DNA of 64,000 nucleotides from Ipomoea triloba (GCF_003576645.1 NC_044929.1:2267372-2331371), one strand, 5' to 3'. Shown: positions 36,170-48,312, counted from the first letter of the stretch. Made by a program: numbers and translations. The notes: generated from the sequence alone by a model not told the origin.

Positions 36170-36250
36170 TGGGAGGTGTGGTTGAATGGAAGAGAGTCAT
36201 TTATCTTTAACCAAATGTCCAGGATTCAATCCTCTATTTTAAGTATGGAG
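36170..36250 (+). mobile_element. SINE-like tRNA-derived head
   Basis: A box A-like GTGGTTGAATGGAAGAG is followed about 40 bp later by box B-like AGGATTCAATCCT. No clear tail or flank duplication was found, so this is only a relic candidate. Confidence 0.35.
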
Positions 36251-37857
36251 TAATCTTCCATCTATTCAACGAGAGGATTAATCAGTAATCACTACAATGA
36301 AAACCCTTATACACCCAAAAATATTAGGAATTTCACATTTAATCTTTAACCATCCATTTGAATATTTGCCATCTTTTAAAAATCAACTAAGTTTAGTCTT
36401 GAGAGTGGACTAAATTTTTTTTTTTTATACATAGGTGATTCATCTTCACCGAACTATTCTAAAGCCTACAGGCTACATGACTTGTTCCTAGAGCCACTGT
36501 AAATATAAATATAAATCACAAGTCACGCAATAAGCTCATTAGTCAAACTCTAGTCTTTATGTACACATAAGAAATTCAATACACACCTTCCATCATCCAT
36601 GACCTTTTTATAGTCATGTTTTCAGTGAGATTCGTATCCCACACTATTATCTTTAGTCGTGACATTAAAGCAGGTGATGAACCACTTAAACAAAATTTAT
36701 TCTCAATGGCAAAGTGGGGATTCAAAATATAATGCACAAATCCGACAAACTTGAGTTATATATTAAAAAAAAAAACAAAGGGTTTTGGGAAAATATAGGC
36801 CGTTGGTATGCTGCAGATGGCGCCACGTGTGTAAAATAGAAATAATTAATAGTTCACACTTCACAACTGTGAACTGTCTGTAAGAACACAGAGAATCATC
36901 CAATCACCACCCTACAAATTCCTTTTCACAAAATTAATTACTCCGTATATTATTGCCTTTTCTTATTGTTTTTTACAAATATATAAACTCCACCTAAGAT
37001 ATAAAGATAGGTTCTGAAGCCTTAGAAAATTCTTGATTTTTGCACTTTTTACAAAACAAGATGTCAGAATTTATTCCACAAATTGGAAAGGAAATAAGTC
37101 TCCAATTTTTTAAATAAATGTTGACTATTCTTTTCTGACTTTTTTTTTCAAATTTCCTTTTATTATTTTTTTCTTAAAGTAACAAAACTAGGTGTATTTT
37201 AATCAAATTATTTGAAGAACAAATTTACAATACCATGGGTTGTAATGTCTTGTATCCATTGGAGAGTTGTATTTAGTATTTACATTTCCGAGTTATACTC
37301 CCTCTTATATACATTTGGCAAATAAAGCATAAAGTATAATTTTATAAAATATATGATATTGTAATTCATAACATTGTAAAAAATATTTCATTAATTAAAT
37401 TTTTAGAAGAAGAAAAAGTGGTGTGTGAATGTGTGATAACGTGTCCTCATTTTTTGTTTTTGTTTTTTGACAAAAAAACATTAGAGAGAGATAAATTATA
37501 CAATATTGTATTTACAAATAAAAAGTAATTATATATATATATATAGGTCTGGCTCTCATAAAAACTCATTCATCATAGGTGAGAATATATGGCCTAATTT
37601 AGATTGTCAATTTGACTTGATCAAAAGGATATGCTTTTTTTTTCTACAATTAAATGCTTATTTTTATTATTTAATGCACCATGGGCATTAGATTAATTTT
37701 TGACAGTTTCTTTATGCATAGTAACGGCTTATCAAACAACAAATCACAACCCTTAATTTAATTAAATAAACGGACCATATTATACCACACTTTTTTGCTT
37801 CTAGCGCACTCCCCATGCATAAGTTGAACTTCTTGCCCTCTAATGCATAAGAGATCT

Positions 37858-37959
37858 AAGTAGCTTGGGTGGTTGGTGATTGTGTTGTTAAGTGGGAGCC
37901 TAAGCAGTTGTGGGTTTGATACCCCTGGCAGCACCTCGCCACTTTTTTTTTTTTTTTTA
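37858..37959 (+). mobile_element. SINE-like tRNA-derived element with T-rich end
   Basis: TAGCTTGGGTGGTTGGTG (box A-like) is followed by TGTGGGTTTGATACCCC (box B-like, forming a tRNA T-arm-like hairpin). The copy ends in CACCTCGCCAC and a run of 16 T. Its spacing of about 45 bp between boxes suits a tRNA-derived SINE. Confidence 0.5.
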
Positions 37960-38684
37960 ATTATTATTTTGCTCCATGCTTCATTCTTTCCTTAGCCAAT
38001 AGATTTTCATTATTCTTGTTGGACCAATATCTTATCAATAAAAATTGACACCCCCAACACCCCGCTTGGGTCAACACTTTTTTCAATAAAATGAGCCATG
38101 GTCCCATGTTGCCATTATATAAACATAATAGATATTTTCTTTAAAAATTTGGTGATGGAATAGTTGTGTCAGTAATTCACTGGTAAAAAAAAAAACATTT
38201 TTATTGGCTTGATAATTTTTAAGAATTATGTTAAAAAAAAAAAAATTCTTGACAATGAGAGACTAGTGCTTATTCAACTTTTTATGAGAATTAGATACTT
38301 GGTTTGGTTATTACATTTGCATACATCATAAAATTTGATTTATTTGATAAATTGTTGTCCTTATATCTTAGAAATATGTCAGGATAAATTGTTAATTTAA
38401 TGATATTTACTTTTTTTTTCCTTTTAATTTTATATTGATTTTTTTTTTGAAAACCTTAATTTTATATTGATTAATTACATGTAAGTTGTTCAAACCTAAT
38501 CACAAATGAATTAGCTAGAAAAAGAGAAACAAAATAAGAAAGATACATCATTACTATATATATATATATATTTATTTATTTATTAAGGGCAGGATGCCAG
38601 TTTATTCGTAGCAAACTTTTGAATAATAATTGTGAGTTTTTCATAAATTAAAGTATGTGAAATATAATTTTTTTTTCTTACAAA

Positions 38685-39012
38685 GGTCATGTTTGGTAAT
38701 ATAGTTAGTTTATCATCTAATTTTTACTTATTTGATCACTATTAGTTGTTTGACTTGGTTAAACAATCAATATGACTATTTGATTAATTAGCTTTTTGTA
38801 ACAACGTATTACCCTAGAATGCTAAACTTTAAAAAGCTGCTTAAAGCGGCTTTTTTTGATAAGTTTTTTTTTAAAAAAAAAAAGTCATTTTGCATGTAAT
38901 CAACAATCAACTAACAACTAATTTACCAAATATTTTTTTTACAATAAACTAATGTTATCAACTAGTCAAACTCACTAACCCAATCAGCTAATATATATTT
39001 ACCAAACACTTC
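38685..39012. mobile_element. hAT-type MITE, second member
   Basis: The left end GGTCATGTTTGGTAATATAG and the reverse-complemented right end GAAGTGTTTGGTAAATATAT match the family at 34886-35144. Shared internal motifs are TTGATCACTATTAGTTGTTT and AATGTTATCAACTAGTCA. It is slightly longer because of poly-T/A runs near the middle. Confidence 0.6.
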
Positions 39013-39339
39013 AAAATCAATCTTGTATGTATGTGTGATACTAGTAAACACCAATACATGATTAAAATGAATTTATAGTTCCAAAGCTATGAAAGTTCAA
39101 TAAATCGAAATACTCCACCTTACGTTTTTTTTTTTTTAAATTTATTATTAATATATAAATAATTATTGTCCAAGTTGGTTGTTTGTTGTTAAGAGTAATG
39201 CAGACGTGTACTTAGCGCAAGGCATAAATAAATAAATAATAGAGTATATGTATGGGCACTCATAGAGTATGTATTGGGATACATATTATAGGGGTATATT
39301 TGTGCTGTCAAAATACAATTATTATTCTATCGACCATAC

Positions 39340-39490
39340 TGAATTACGAATAAAATATATATTTTTAATATTAAAGATACATTATTTATATAATAAAATT
39401 ATATTATTATCAAATAATATACATTTAATACATAAATAATGTATTTTGATATATTAAAAATGTATTTTTTACTCACAATCTACTGAAAAA
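39340..39490. mobile_element. Inverted-repeat element (MITE-like)
   Basis: The left arm (GAATAAAATATATATTTTTA, then GATACATTATTTATATA) is mirrored by the right arm (ATAAATAATGTATTTTGATA, then AAATGTATTTTTTACTC). There is no coding content; ends are approximate. Confidence 0.45.
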
Positions 39491-39749
39491 TTTATCGTCA
39501 ATTTATGGGTGGATTTACTTACTACCTATATAATTGGACAGTTATATAACATGAGTGTTGACATTTTCATTAATGATAGGCCCAAAATGTAAGGAAGAAA
39601 AGAAGGAAAATATTAATCGCATTGAATTTATATTGATTACAATATGGTTTGGTATGGTTTTATTTTAATAATTTATATTGATTACAATATTTAAGGATTA
39701 CACCATAACTTCGTAAGCCCTACTATTCCACTGCAGATTGAATCTCCAA

Positions 39750-40020
39750 TCACAAGAGTCCCACATCCCGACTCGACAAAGTATTTGGAAGAATGTAAAT
39801 TATGATAACTCAATGGCTCAGTAGATATGACCAAATGTTGGTGTGCATAAGGGATTTGTCCACTTTAGAAGTTTTGGATTGAATCCCTTGTGCGGACATG
39901 AATACTAGAATTTATTCGGTGGGCTGATTACGCAACTCGCGATTTATCTCCGCGATGACTTTAGAGGAGGGGTCCTGGATTAGTATTAGTCTGACCAAAC
40001 TAGAATCACCAAAATTTTTT
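39750..40020 (+). mobile_element. SINE-like repeat (family also at 42010 and 46600)
   Basis: The copy contains TTTGGAAGAATGTAAATTAT, box A-like TGGCTCAGTAG and box B-like GGATTGAATCCC. A 'CATTTGG-AGGATGT' motif shared with 46650 and with the minus strand near 42030 ties three copies together. Borders are approximate. Confidence 0.4.
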
Positions 40021-40200
40021 ATTTTTTATTTTTTTTTAGGAGTACTAAGAGTGGTCGCCTGGTGGGAACCCTGGAAACTGGGATGCAATCCATTTAGATA
40101 AGATAGAGTTTAAGTTGTGTGGGCCCTTGGGGTCAAGGAATCAACCTTTTAACAGCAATGCAAAGATAGACTTTAAATTTGAATACAAAGAACTTACAGT

Positions 40201-40345
40201 TGTCCAAGACTTTGGGGTCTAGTGGAAGTCGGTTGCACTCCTATATGGAACATGGTGAGTTTGAGCCAGAAAATAGTTATTAACAGATACTGCATTATAA
40301 CAGAGTCAACAATACTCAAAAAAAAATTGTCCAAATGTGTTACAC
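40201..40345 (+). mobile_element. tRNA-like SINE copy
   Basis: Box A-like TGGGGTCTAGTGGAAGTCGG and box B-like GAGTTTGAGCC lie about 35 bp apart and are followed by a tail ending in an A9 run. It is the same family as 23229-23350. Confidence 0.4.
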
Positions 40346-40699
40346 ATTAAATAAAAATTTAAAAATTATATTTTTACTAAAGTTACTATAGAATATTAAT
40401 TATGAGATTGGTTAATTTTTTTATTGATTGCTTGTGAATTGATGTATCTTACATTCTTATGAATTAATAAAGAGTCACACAATATTAAAATACAATAATG
40501 ATATGTAATTGTTTTAAGATATATTAAAAGGTTAAAAAAATACAAGGAAGAATAATGCTTGATTTCTGTAAAAAAATCTGAGAATAATTTCGAAAATTTA
40601 AAATGAAATCATGGAGAGAGAAGAGAAAAGTAGGGAATAAAAAGGAGACCGGATGTTGACAAAATTCATGTCACTGTTCTTAGAAGGTCGTTTGTTTGT

Positions 40700-41171
40700 G
40701 TGAAAGATTTCTTATCTGGGATCTCTCTCTTTCTCTCTCTAGAAAACAAAAAAAATATACTAAAACACACACTTCTTGCAAGCTCTTCTTCTTTTATTCT
40801 CTTTCTCTTTCTAAAAGGAAAGGGCTTTGCTTTATAGAGAGAGAGAGAGAGGGTGTTTGTGTTTTGTGTGGCCCCAGCAGATCGAAATCTCCATTCTTTT
40901 GTTCAGTTTCATGAGGATCTGAGCTTCTTCAATGGTGTTACCAAACCACACCCTTTCTTGTTTCCTAGTATTTATTATTCCTTAATAATTGTTTTCCTCT
41001 TCTTTGTTTATTTTTCCTTTTTTTTTTCGGGGGGTTCTATGATTCTATCTGGCTTGGCTTAGTGTCAGTCTTGGGCTCTGAATTCTCCTGTGATTTTGAG
41101 TTGCCTTAGCACAATGATTCAATCTTGAGAGAGGGTCATGAAGAGACATGGTTCAAGGATGTGGGTCTGAG
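40700..41171 (+). other. Probable 5' leader exon of the DUF863 gene, with uORFs
   Basis: CT- and GA-rich sequence (for example 40724-40741 and 40836-40852), typical of plant 5' UTRs, leads to GGTCTGAG|GTAAAA, a good donor at 41171/41172. Likely acceptors are at 42700/42701 (TTTGAAGTCAG) or 42742/42743 (after a strong pyrimidine tract), just before the DUF863 ATG at 42745. Upstream ATGs inside the leader open short frames at 40932-40985 and 41138-41170, plus one starting at 41148 that is open to the donor. The leader exon is inferred; its 5' end is not known. Confidence 0.55.
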
Positions 41172-42744
41172 GTAAAAATTATTTATTCATCATTTTAGGT
41201 GTTTTGATTTTATTGGATTTGAATAAACAACAATTGATTGTGTTTTATATAATTGGGGTTTAATAATTAATTGTGTGGTTATATGTATTCAAATTATGCC
41301 TTGTTAGGGTCTTGTATTTATTGGTTTGGTTAATCTTGATGAATGGGATATGCTGCTTTTCTTGCTTTGTGTACTGTTTTGATTTTACATAAATAATTTT
41401 AATGTGTATTTACAGATTTGGCAAGTGATCTTAATAGTTGAGATCTTTTTAGCTTCTGTGTTTATAAATTGATTCTTGTGAATTCAGAGAATTGCTACTT
41501 TCCTTGCTTTATACAAGTTCTTTGGAGTCATGTCCAAATTTCCCTGTTAAAATGCTTATTGTGTAATTTGTATCAAGCAAAGAGAAGATTGGTGGATTTC
41601 TTGTTTATGGTGTTTCAACTTCTGATCATAGTAAGCCACCTGTTGTTTATCGACTGAGATGTGTTAGCTAGTTTTCGTTGAGCTATTTAGGTGGGTTGGG
41701 TGTTTTGTTATGTTGTTCTAGTTAACGTTTAACCATTTGAGGTTTTCGTGGCCGTTTTTAGGTTTGGGTTCGATGTTTAGAGAGTTCTAGTTCTAGACGT
41801 ATAAGTGAATGCTTCGTTATGAAATATTAAGGTGCACTTATGGTACTATCCTCCGTTGTGTATTGTTGCCTTTTCCCGTTTGGTGATTATGCTGAAGTTC
41901 AATATAACAGTGTGGTGAACGGCTTGAGTTGCTAGTATAGTGTCCTGTCGAGAATGGTGTTAAGCCGTTAATTGTATTGACTTCAATTACTAGTCTATGA
42001 AGAAGTTCCCCTAGTTTTTACATCCTCCCAAATGCTCTGTTGAGCCGGAGTGTGGGGGGCCCTTGGGGTTGGGGATTCGACGTTTTGGGGAAGAAGAAGT
42101 CCCCCTATTTTTTTTGCAACGGGTCTGTCTTTTTGCACAATGTGATCACCGTATTGTTTCTTAAATTTGGGGTGCTTATAAAGTGAAAGTGAAACGCTAA
42201 GATAAGTGATTTGAAGAGGGTTGGACTCGGTGTGCGAGGCTTCCTTCATTTTCAAGTGCCTTGAAATGTGGGACAAAGTTAGCTACTCCGTATTTCTGTT
42301 CTAAAACCAGAATATTTGTCGTTTAGAATTTAGTTTCGATAACGGCTTACTCAACTGGACAACTTTTACTGGTGGGGTTCAACTTTCATTATGCTTTGCA
42401 TCCTTTTTTGGGATAGCAAAATCTTATATGTCTATTGTTAATTTGTCCGGCCTTTATCCTTTTCCACCTTTTCTTGACTTAGAAAAATGTCCCTGTCCCG
42501 CAATTCAACACCCTCCTTTGTTGGATGTGAAAATTTGTGAAAGAATGTGCGGTTTGAATAACATATGAATCTATTGCCTTTAATTTCTTTTTTCTATCTG
42601 GTTTTGATTGAATACACATATAATAGCTTCATTAATTAACGGAAGCTAGTTTTGAGTTAGGAATAGTTGCAAATTTAAAACTTTTACTCTTTGAAGTCAG
42701 GGTAAACAATTTATTCTGTTTTGCTTTCTCTTATTCGTGGAGGG
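41172..42744 (+). other. Probable 5' UTR intron of the DUF863 gene
   Basis: AT-rich DNA between the putative leader donor and the coding ATG, with no gene. On the minus strand around 42010-42085 it carries a copy of the SINE-like family seen at 39750 and 46600 (GAGCATTTGGGAGGATGT). A large leader intron is consistent with the gene's long distance from its CT-rich leader. Confidence 0.45.
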
Positions 42745-45700
42745 ATGGGAACCCAAGTGCATTATAAGGACTACTACGTTCCAGGTTATTGCTCCATGAG
42801 GAACCACCTTAGCGAGGGCGCTAGCAGTAGTAATTGGTCCCGTTTTTACGGCGATAGGGCCTTAACAACGAATGGGCAATATTGTAATGGCTTCATGTCT
42901 CGGGGCGCAATGGATGCTTATCCAGGGTATGACAAGGACGCGGTAAAGCAGAAAATGCTCGAACACGAGGCAATTTTCAAGAATCAGGTGCAAATTTTTT
43001 TAATTTTTTTTCCAGATGTTTTTGTTTCTTTTGGATGAGAGAGTTTTAGTTAAAACTTTCTCTGCATCGAGGTCTTGTTATCTTGCGAGTTACGTTTACT
43101 TTTGCATCTAGGTTTTAGAACTTCACCGCCTTTACAGAATCCAAAGAGACATGATGCAAGAAGTTAAAAGGAAGGAACCGAATCGGATGTCGATGGAGCC
43201 ATCATCGTCATCTAACATCCTAGGATCGCAATTGCCGTCTGAAGATGCTCAGAAATGGCACATGACCGGTTTTCCTTTAGCACATTCTTCGGGTTATGCT
43301 AGAGCCTCGACATGTAGTACTGAAATCGTAAATTCTCCCTTAAGCTGTGCAAAGGGAAACAATGTAGTACAGTCTGGTCGGCTTCAATTCCAAAACGGGG
43401 TTTCCCCGAAAAGCTGTCAAGCGTTGGAGGCTCGACCATCAAAAGTTCGGAAAAAGTTGTTTGATCTTCATCTGCCAGCCGATCAGTATATAGATACCGA
43501 TGATGTCGAACAGTTACAGGATTCCAAAGAATCTTTCTGTCCGAGTTATCCTGCTGCTAACGGAAGCTTCACAATTCCACAAGACAACGGTGTTAAATTG
43601 TTCCTTGGCGGTTGTGAAACGAGTGATTCCCAAAAAGACGCTTCGATGTCCAATTCGTGTTTAAGAAGTGCGTTCGGGTTGGCAGATCTCAACGAACCTG
43701 CCCAGTTCGAGGAAGCAGCAAACATCGCTCCATCGTCCATTAACTTTCTCGGTCATTGTGCTAACCCCGCCAAAGATGCTAAAATCCCAAACGTCACTAG
43801 TAGACCAAATCCCGGGGGGGTTTTAGCTTCATCAAGAGAAATGATGTGGAACTCTCATCACGGAAGCTCCAATGGGGGGTTGATCAGTAATTTTTCCGTG
43901 GACAGTAAGGGAAAAGAGAGAGAGTGGCTCTCATATACTTACGATTCAGGTAATAAATACCTTCTTAATGTATTCTTGTTGAAACAATGTTTCGTTTTTG
44001 GATTCTTTGTGTTTGTATTGTATGTAAGTTGGTTATTCTGTTGTGCAGGTAACATGAAAAATAACCAATTTCCAGTTTCTCAAGGTTTCGAACAGAATAA
44101 GTTACCTATGCAGTCCCGTCCAGCTGAAATTGGTATACTTAATAAAACTCATCAAAATCCCGGAATTTATCCGAGTCACGGGATTAGGGATGAGCTGTGG
44201 AGAGAGAGGACAGGTTATGGTTTACAGCAGCAACCCTTTGAGAGAGCTCGTGAAAACCCTAATCTTAGTCGTGTGGAACCCATTGGAACATCACTGTTTA
44301 CTTCCCCCAGCCCATTCGTTAGTTCTTCCGAATTTGCCAATTCGTGGTCACATTCCGTTTCAGCTTTGGGAAAGCCGACAAGTAGCTCGAGTCAAAAGTT
44401 AGCGTTGTTTCACGCAAACTCATCTGCAGCCTTGAGTAGTAGGAATACACAGCCTTCTCCGAACCCCCTAACGGGCATTTCTAGGTTCAATCCCGGTTTG
44501 GGCAGTGATCTACCTGTCAAGAACGGTTTTTACCATGGATCTTCTTCGTCTGGGTCGAGGGAACCATCTGCTCACCTCCATTCGCTCCCTTTGGATCGTC
44601 TAAACTACAATAAGAGCGACAATGTATTGTCTGAACACTCTGCTAATCATAAACACGAGAAGTTTCTTGTCGACTCCAACTCGAGGGATTCGAAGTCTGC
44701 GAAAGGTTTTGATCTGAATGTTACGAATGAGGTCATCAATCTGCAAGACGAGGAGTTTGTTGGTAATAACGAAAGAAATCTCGAAGATGTTGCAGCAACA
44801 TTGCCTTGGCTTAAAGCAGCTAGGCCAAACGAGGGAAGAATGCAGAATAATCAAAATGAATTATTTAGTCAGAATGTTACATCGGCTTCAAGGGGGCGTG
44901 AAATCAAGGCCAAGGAGGAGATTGGGGAGACTCAAAATGTCAAAAAAATTCTCGGAGTTCCGATTCTGGAAAACCCCCGTTTTTCCCCAAAAAATGAGTC
45001 GTCTTTGCTTGTTTCTACTTCTGCAGCCATTCAACCCTCACCCGAAGAACATAATAGGAACGAGAAGAAGAATTTTGTGATTGATATGAACATGGTGTGG
45101 GAGCTCTCAAATGGTGAGTTGGAGGATCACGTAACCCCGGAACCTCCCCTTGTTGGAGACAAGGGGACGGGCTCGAAAGATACTAGTATCAGAAATCACA
45201 TCGATTTGAATTTTTGTATTCCTGAAGAAGAAGAAGAAGATCAATCACGACCCTCTGCTGCAACTAGTAATGTTAGAAGAAAGAGCGTTATAGAGATTGA
45301 TTTGGAAGCTCCCGCTGCCTCGGACACTGAGGAAGATAATCTCGTGGAGGAAGAGCATATGCAAAATGAGGCATCTTTGCAGTTGCCCGAACACAAAGAC
45401 GAGCAAGCAAGAGATGAAGTTGCCAGTTTTGCAGCAGAAGCAATAGTTGCTATCTCGTCATCCATGCAGATAGAGGAGAAATGTCGGGATCCATCTGAAG
45501 ATCCTTTGGAAAAATCGCTCCAGTGGTTTGCCAACGCAGTCTCCTCTTCTGCCGATGAACAACTCAAATCCAAGTCTGACAAAGAAATTAGGGCTAGCAA
45601 GGACGGTGTACTAAACGAGAATTCTTGTCTCGAGGGAATAGATTATTTCGAGGCAATGACATTGCAATTGACAGAAACCAAGGAAGAAGACTACATGCCT

Positions 45701-46180
45701 AAGCCGTTCATTCCCGAATTCCAATATGCGGACGATATAGGCGCAGCTTCTGTTCCTAACCGACCTCGAAGGGGTCAGTCGAGAAGAGGAAGGCAGCGGA
45801 GGGACTTTCAGAGGGACATCCTCCCCGGTTTGGCTTCCTTGTCAAGGCATGAAGTAACCGAGGACATACAGACATTTGGAGGGCTAATGAGAGCCACGGG
45901 GCACACATGGACTTCCGGGTTGACAAGAAGGAACGGAACTCGAAACGGGGGTGCCAGGGGGAGACGACGAACGGTGGTCATCGACACAGGACCACCACCA
46001 CCACCACCACCCGCTCCCGCTTCAAGCTCAGTGGCCCCCACTCCTCTAGCGCAGCAACTTAGTAATATTGAAGCTGTTTTAGAGGACAAAAGCCTAACCG
46101 GATGGGGAAAGACAACTAGACGCCCCCGAAGGCAAAGATGTCCTCCGGCAGGTAATCCTCCCGCTCTCCCATTAACCTAA
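42745..46180 (+). CDS. DUF863 protein, three coding exons
   Basis: Coding exons are 42745-42987, 43112-43949 and 44049-46180, giving 1070 residues. The start MGTQVHYKDYYVPGY and the helical VLELHRLYRIQRDMMQEVKR (82-101) are family hallmarks. The C-terminal block RRGRQRRDFQRDILPGL, then TFGGLMRATGHTW is the most conserved part of DUF863. Between them lies a low-complexity, Ser/Asn-rich region with several DLN motifs (LADLNEPA, GFDLNVTNE, HIDLNFCIP) and acidic runs. A proline run (PPPPPPP) lies near the end. There are no catalytic residues or membrane segments in the spliced form. The molecular function of the family is not established; the DLN motifs and basic C-terminus suggest a nuclear role, which is inference. 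The 99-bp second intron (43950-44048) is a multiple of three and stop-free. From memory, relatives sit at Arabidopsis At1g69360 and At1g13940. Confidence 0.92.
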
Positions 46181-46599
46181 ACATTGGAGACGAGGCTGCA
46201 ACTTATAGTTCATCACCATTTTATTATAGAGAGGATATTAAGAGACTTAGGAGGTGCCCCTGCCCTTTTGTTTTCTTTTCTTTCAATTCGTTACTCCCCG
46301 GGAGTTGGAGTTAACGTTGCGTTAAGCCGGGAGGATTGTGTTTGTACATTCTATGTGCCATAATTCAGTGCCCCATGGCTGTGATATGTCTTCTGGTTGG
46401 TGGTTTGGTAACCAACTAAGTATTCAGGAATAATGCTGCCTGATGTCTTCTGAATTTATACAGCATTGCTTCAAATATATGCAGTCTCTTCTATGAATCA
46501 AATACCAAATATCTTTTACTCTTAATTACATATTGAAACAACACTTTCCCTCTATTCTCATTTTTGGTTTTTTGGGTCTCATAATTAAGATTGTTGTTC

Positions 46600-46850
46600 C
46601 TAAAAGGTTGAATCCCCCATCCCAAGGCCCCTCACGACATAGCATTTGGAAGGATGTTAATCATGGTACTCAGTTGAACACAGAAGGTTAGACCTTTGCT
46701 TACTGGGCACAACTGCACAAGAAGCCCCCTCACTTTGAGGTTACTTTCACACTGTCGCTGGTGAGACTTGATCCCGGATCATTGTTTCCAAACTTTACCT
46801 TTGTGACCAACTGAACTGCTCATGTGAGCTTTGGTCTCGTAATATAGGTT
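46600..46850 (-). mobile_element. SINE-like repeat
   Basis: On the plus strand CATCCCAAGGCCCC and GCATTTGGAAGGATGTTAAT match the family at 39750. The minus strand shows box A-like CAGTTCAGTTGGTCACAAAG, then GGGATCAAGTCTC. Borders are approximate and no flank duplication was found. Confidence 0.35.
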
Positions 46851-47745
46851 CTGTGGTGTGTTGCAGGATGCAGTTTTTACAAAATTTATATTCTTTCCTT
46901 ATCTATAGAGGTTGTTATTTTATTTTTTTTTAAAAAAAATTAATTATAACCAATAATCAATTCATTTCTTCAAGGCTAGATGATTAGAAAATGAAGGAAG
47001 TAGGCTCTTCAAGAAGAAATACAATGAAATTTTGAAGGTTTAACACATGAGATGATAGCTAAGGTTTCTTGGATGATCAATATTTCAAAAGTTACTATTT
47101 AAAGTGTGGGAATCCTCTATTTATACGTGTATGAGAAGTGCTAAATGGATAGAGGGCTAAAACACATGTTGGAGTTCATTTAAAGAGGAGAGTGTCCGAT
47201 AATTGGATTTTTCAAGCGAGAAGAACTAGCGAGATGTGTGGTGGAATGTGGGGATACTGTGAATAGCCCGTTAATTTTTTTAAGCATTATGTCTCACCTA
47301 ACAAGCTCTCGAGATCATATCAATATCCTTTCACTTAAGTATTTTGGTGGGTTTTTGAGATCCCACTAACATTCTGTTGCTCTGTTAATGTCTATGACGC
47401 GTTCTTGAGATCGGACTAACATCATGTTTGACTTATTTTGATAAACAATACATTATTTCCAAATACTACACCTTCACAACTAAAAACAAAATAATGCTAA
47501 ACACTGCTCTAAGGAATAAAAAGTACACAAAGAATGGTGAATTGGGTTTAACCTACACACTAAACAAACTACATGTAATAATGTTGGCATTGTAATGTCT
47601 ATAACTTGTTCTTATAATAATACTTTACATAAAATAAGATGTACAAGTCCACCAAACATAACAACAGAATAGAGTGCACTTTGTCTTTTCATAATTCCTA
47701 GTTGATAATAATGGAATGGACTCATCTTTAATTTGATTCTAAATT

Positions 47746-47955
47746 ATGTTAATGAAATTTGCAAGAACTTTTCTTCACGTGAATTTCACTTTCGTTAAAC
47801 GTTCTGCGAATAGGACTACCCATAAACTAGCCAGGAAGTCTGGTTCTTTGTCAGAATGTATGGAGTGGTACACCGGTACTACAACAACCCTCCTCCCTTG
47901 CTATGCAAATCTCTTATCTTCCAAGATTTTGCATTGTTTCAAGGTTCCCTTCTAA
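47746..47955 (+). pseudogene. RNase H-like (RVT_3) C-terminal relic
   Basis: An open frame of 69 residues contains HVNFTFVKRSANRTTHKLAR, then KSGSLSECMEW and, after a short linker, LLPCYANLLSS. The F-V-K-R-S-A-N-R-x-x-H-x-L-A-R signature is that of the last strand and helix of RNase H-like domains on plant LINE-type proteins. The upstream catalytic Asp/Glu part is missing and no promoter is evident, so it is almost certainly a retroelement remnant, although this piece has no internal stop. Confidence 0.6.
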
Positions 47956-48033
47956 AAAACCCTTTCATATCAGCAGCACAAACAGAAACTTAGAACCTCA
48001 AAAGCTTCATGCTATTGCGGTTCAACTTCACAC

Positions 48034-48312
48034 TTAGGATCAAGCGCTTATCATTACGCCAAAAGTCATAACTCATAGCGAAGACGCAACTTTATTTCCT
48101 TATATACCACCACATTTTCGAGAGGCAGGGTGCCAAGCCTTTGCCCAACAATCCCCCAGCTATCTGATGCCAAAAGTCATAGCTCACAGCGAAGATGCAA
48201 CTTTATTACCTTATATACCATTACATTTTCGAGAGGCAGGGTGTCAAGTCTCCGCCCAACAATCCCCCAGCTACGATGCTGGATTTGGCCCTTCACCAGC
48301 CTCTGCCCAACA
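48034..48312 (-). mobile_element. LTR fragment of the miniature LTR family with internal 111-bp duplication
   Basis: On the minus strand it starts TGTTGGGCAGAGGCTGGTGA at 48312, like the repeat at 3241. It then carries two copies, 111 bp apart, of a block with CACCCTGCCTCTCGAAAATG and the TATA-like GGTATATAAGG. It ends near GCTTGATCCTAAG. The block is the same one that lies between 3105 and 3241. No primer-binding site or partner repeat is seen. Confidence 0.6.

Noticed and set aside
42721..42744. Extended DUF863 start upstream of the ATG
   Set aside because: The extension begins at a TTG, not an ATG; the family start is MGTQ at 42745.
45241..45600. 119-codon minus-strand open frame
   Set aside because: It is antisense to DUF863 exon 3; the Ser-rich composition comes from the complementary acidic codons.
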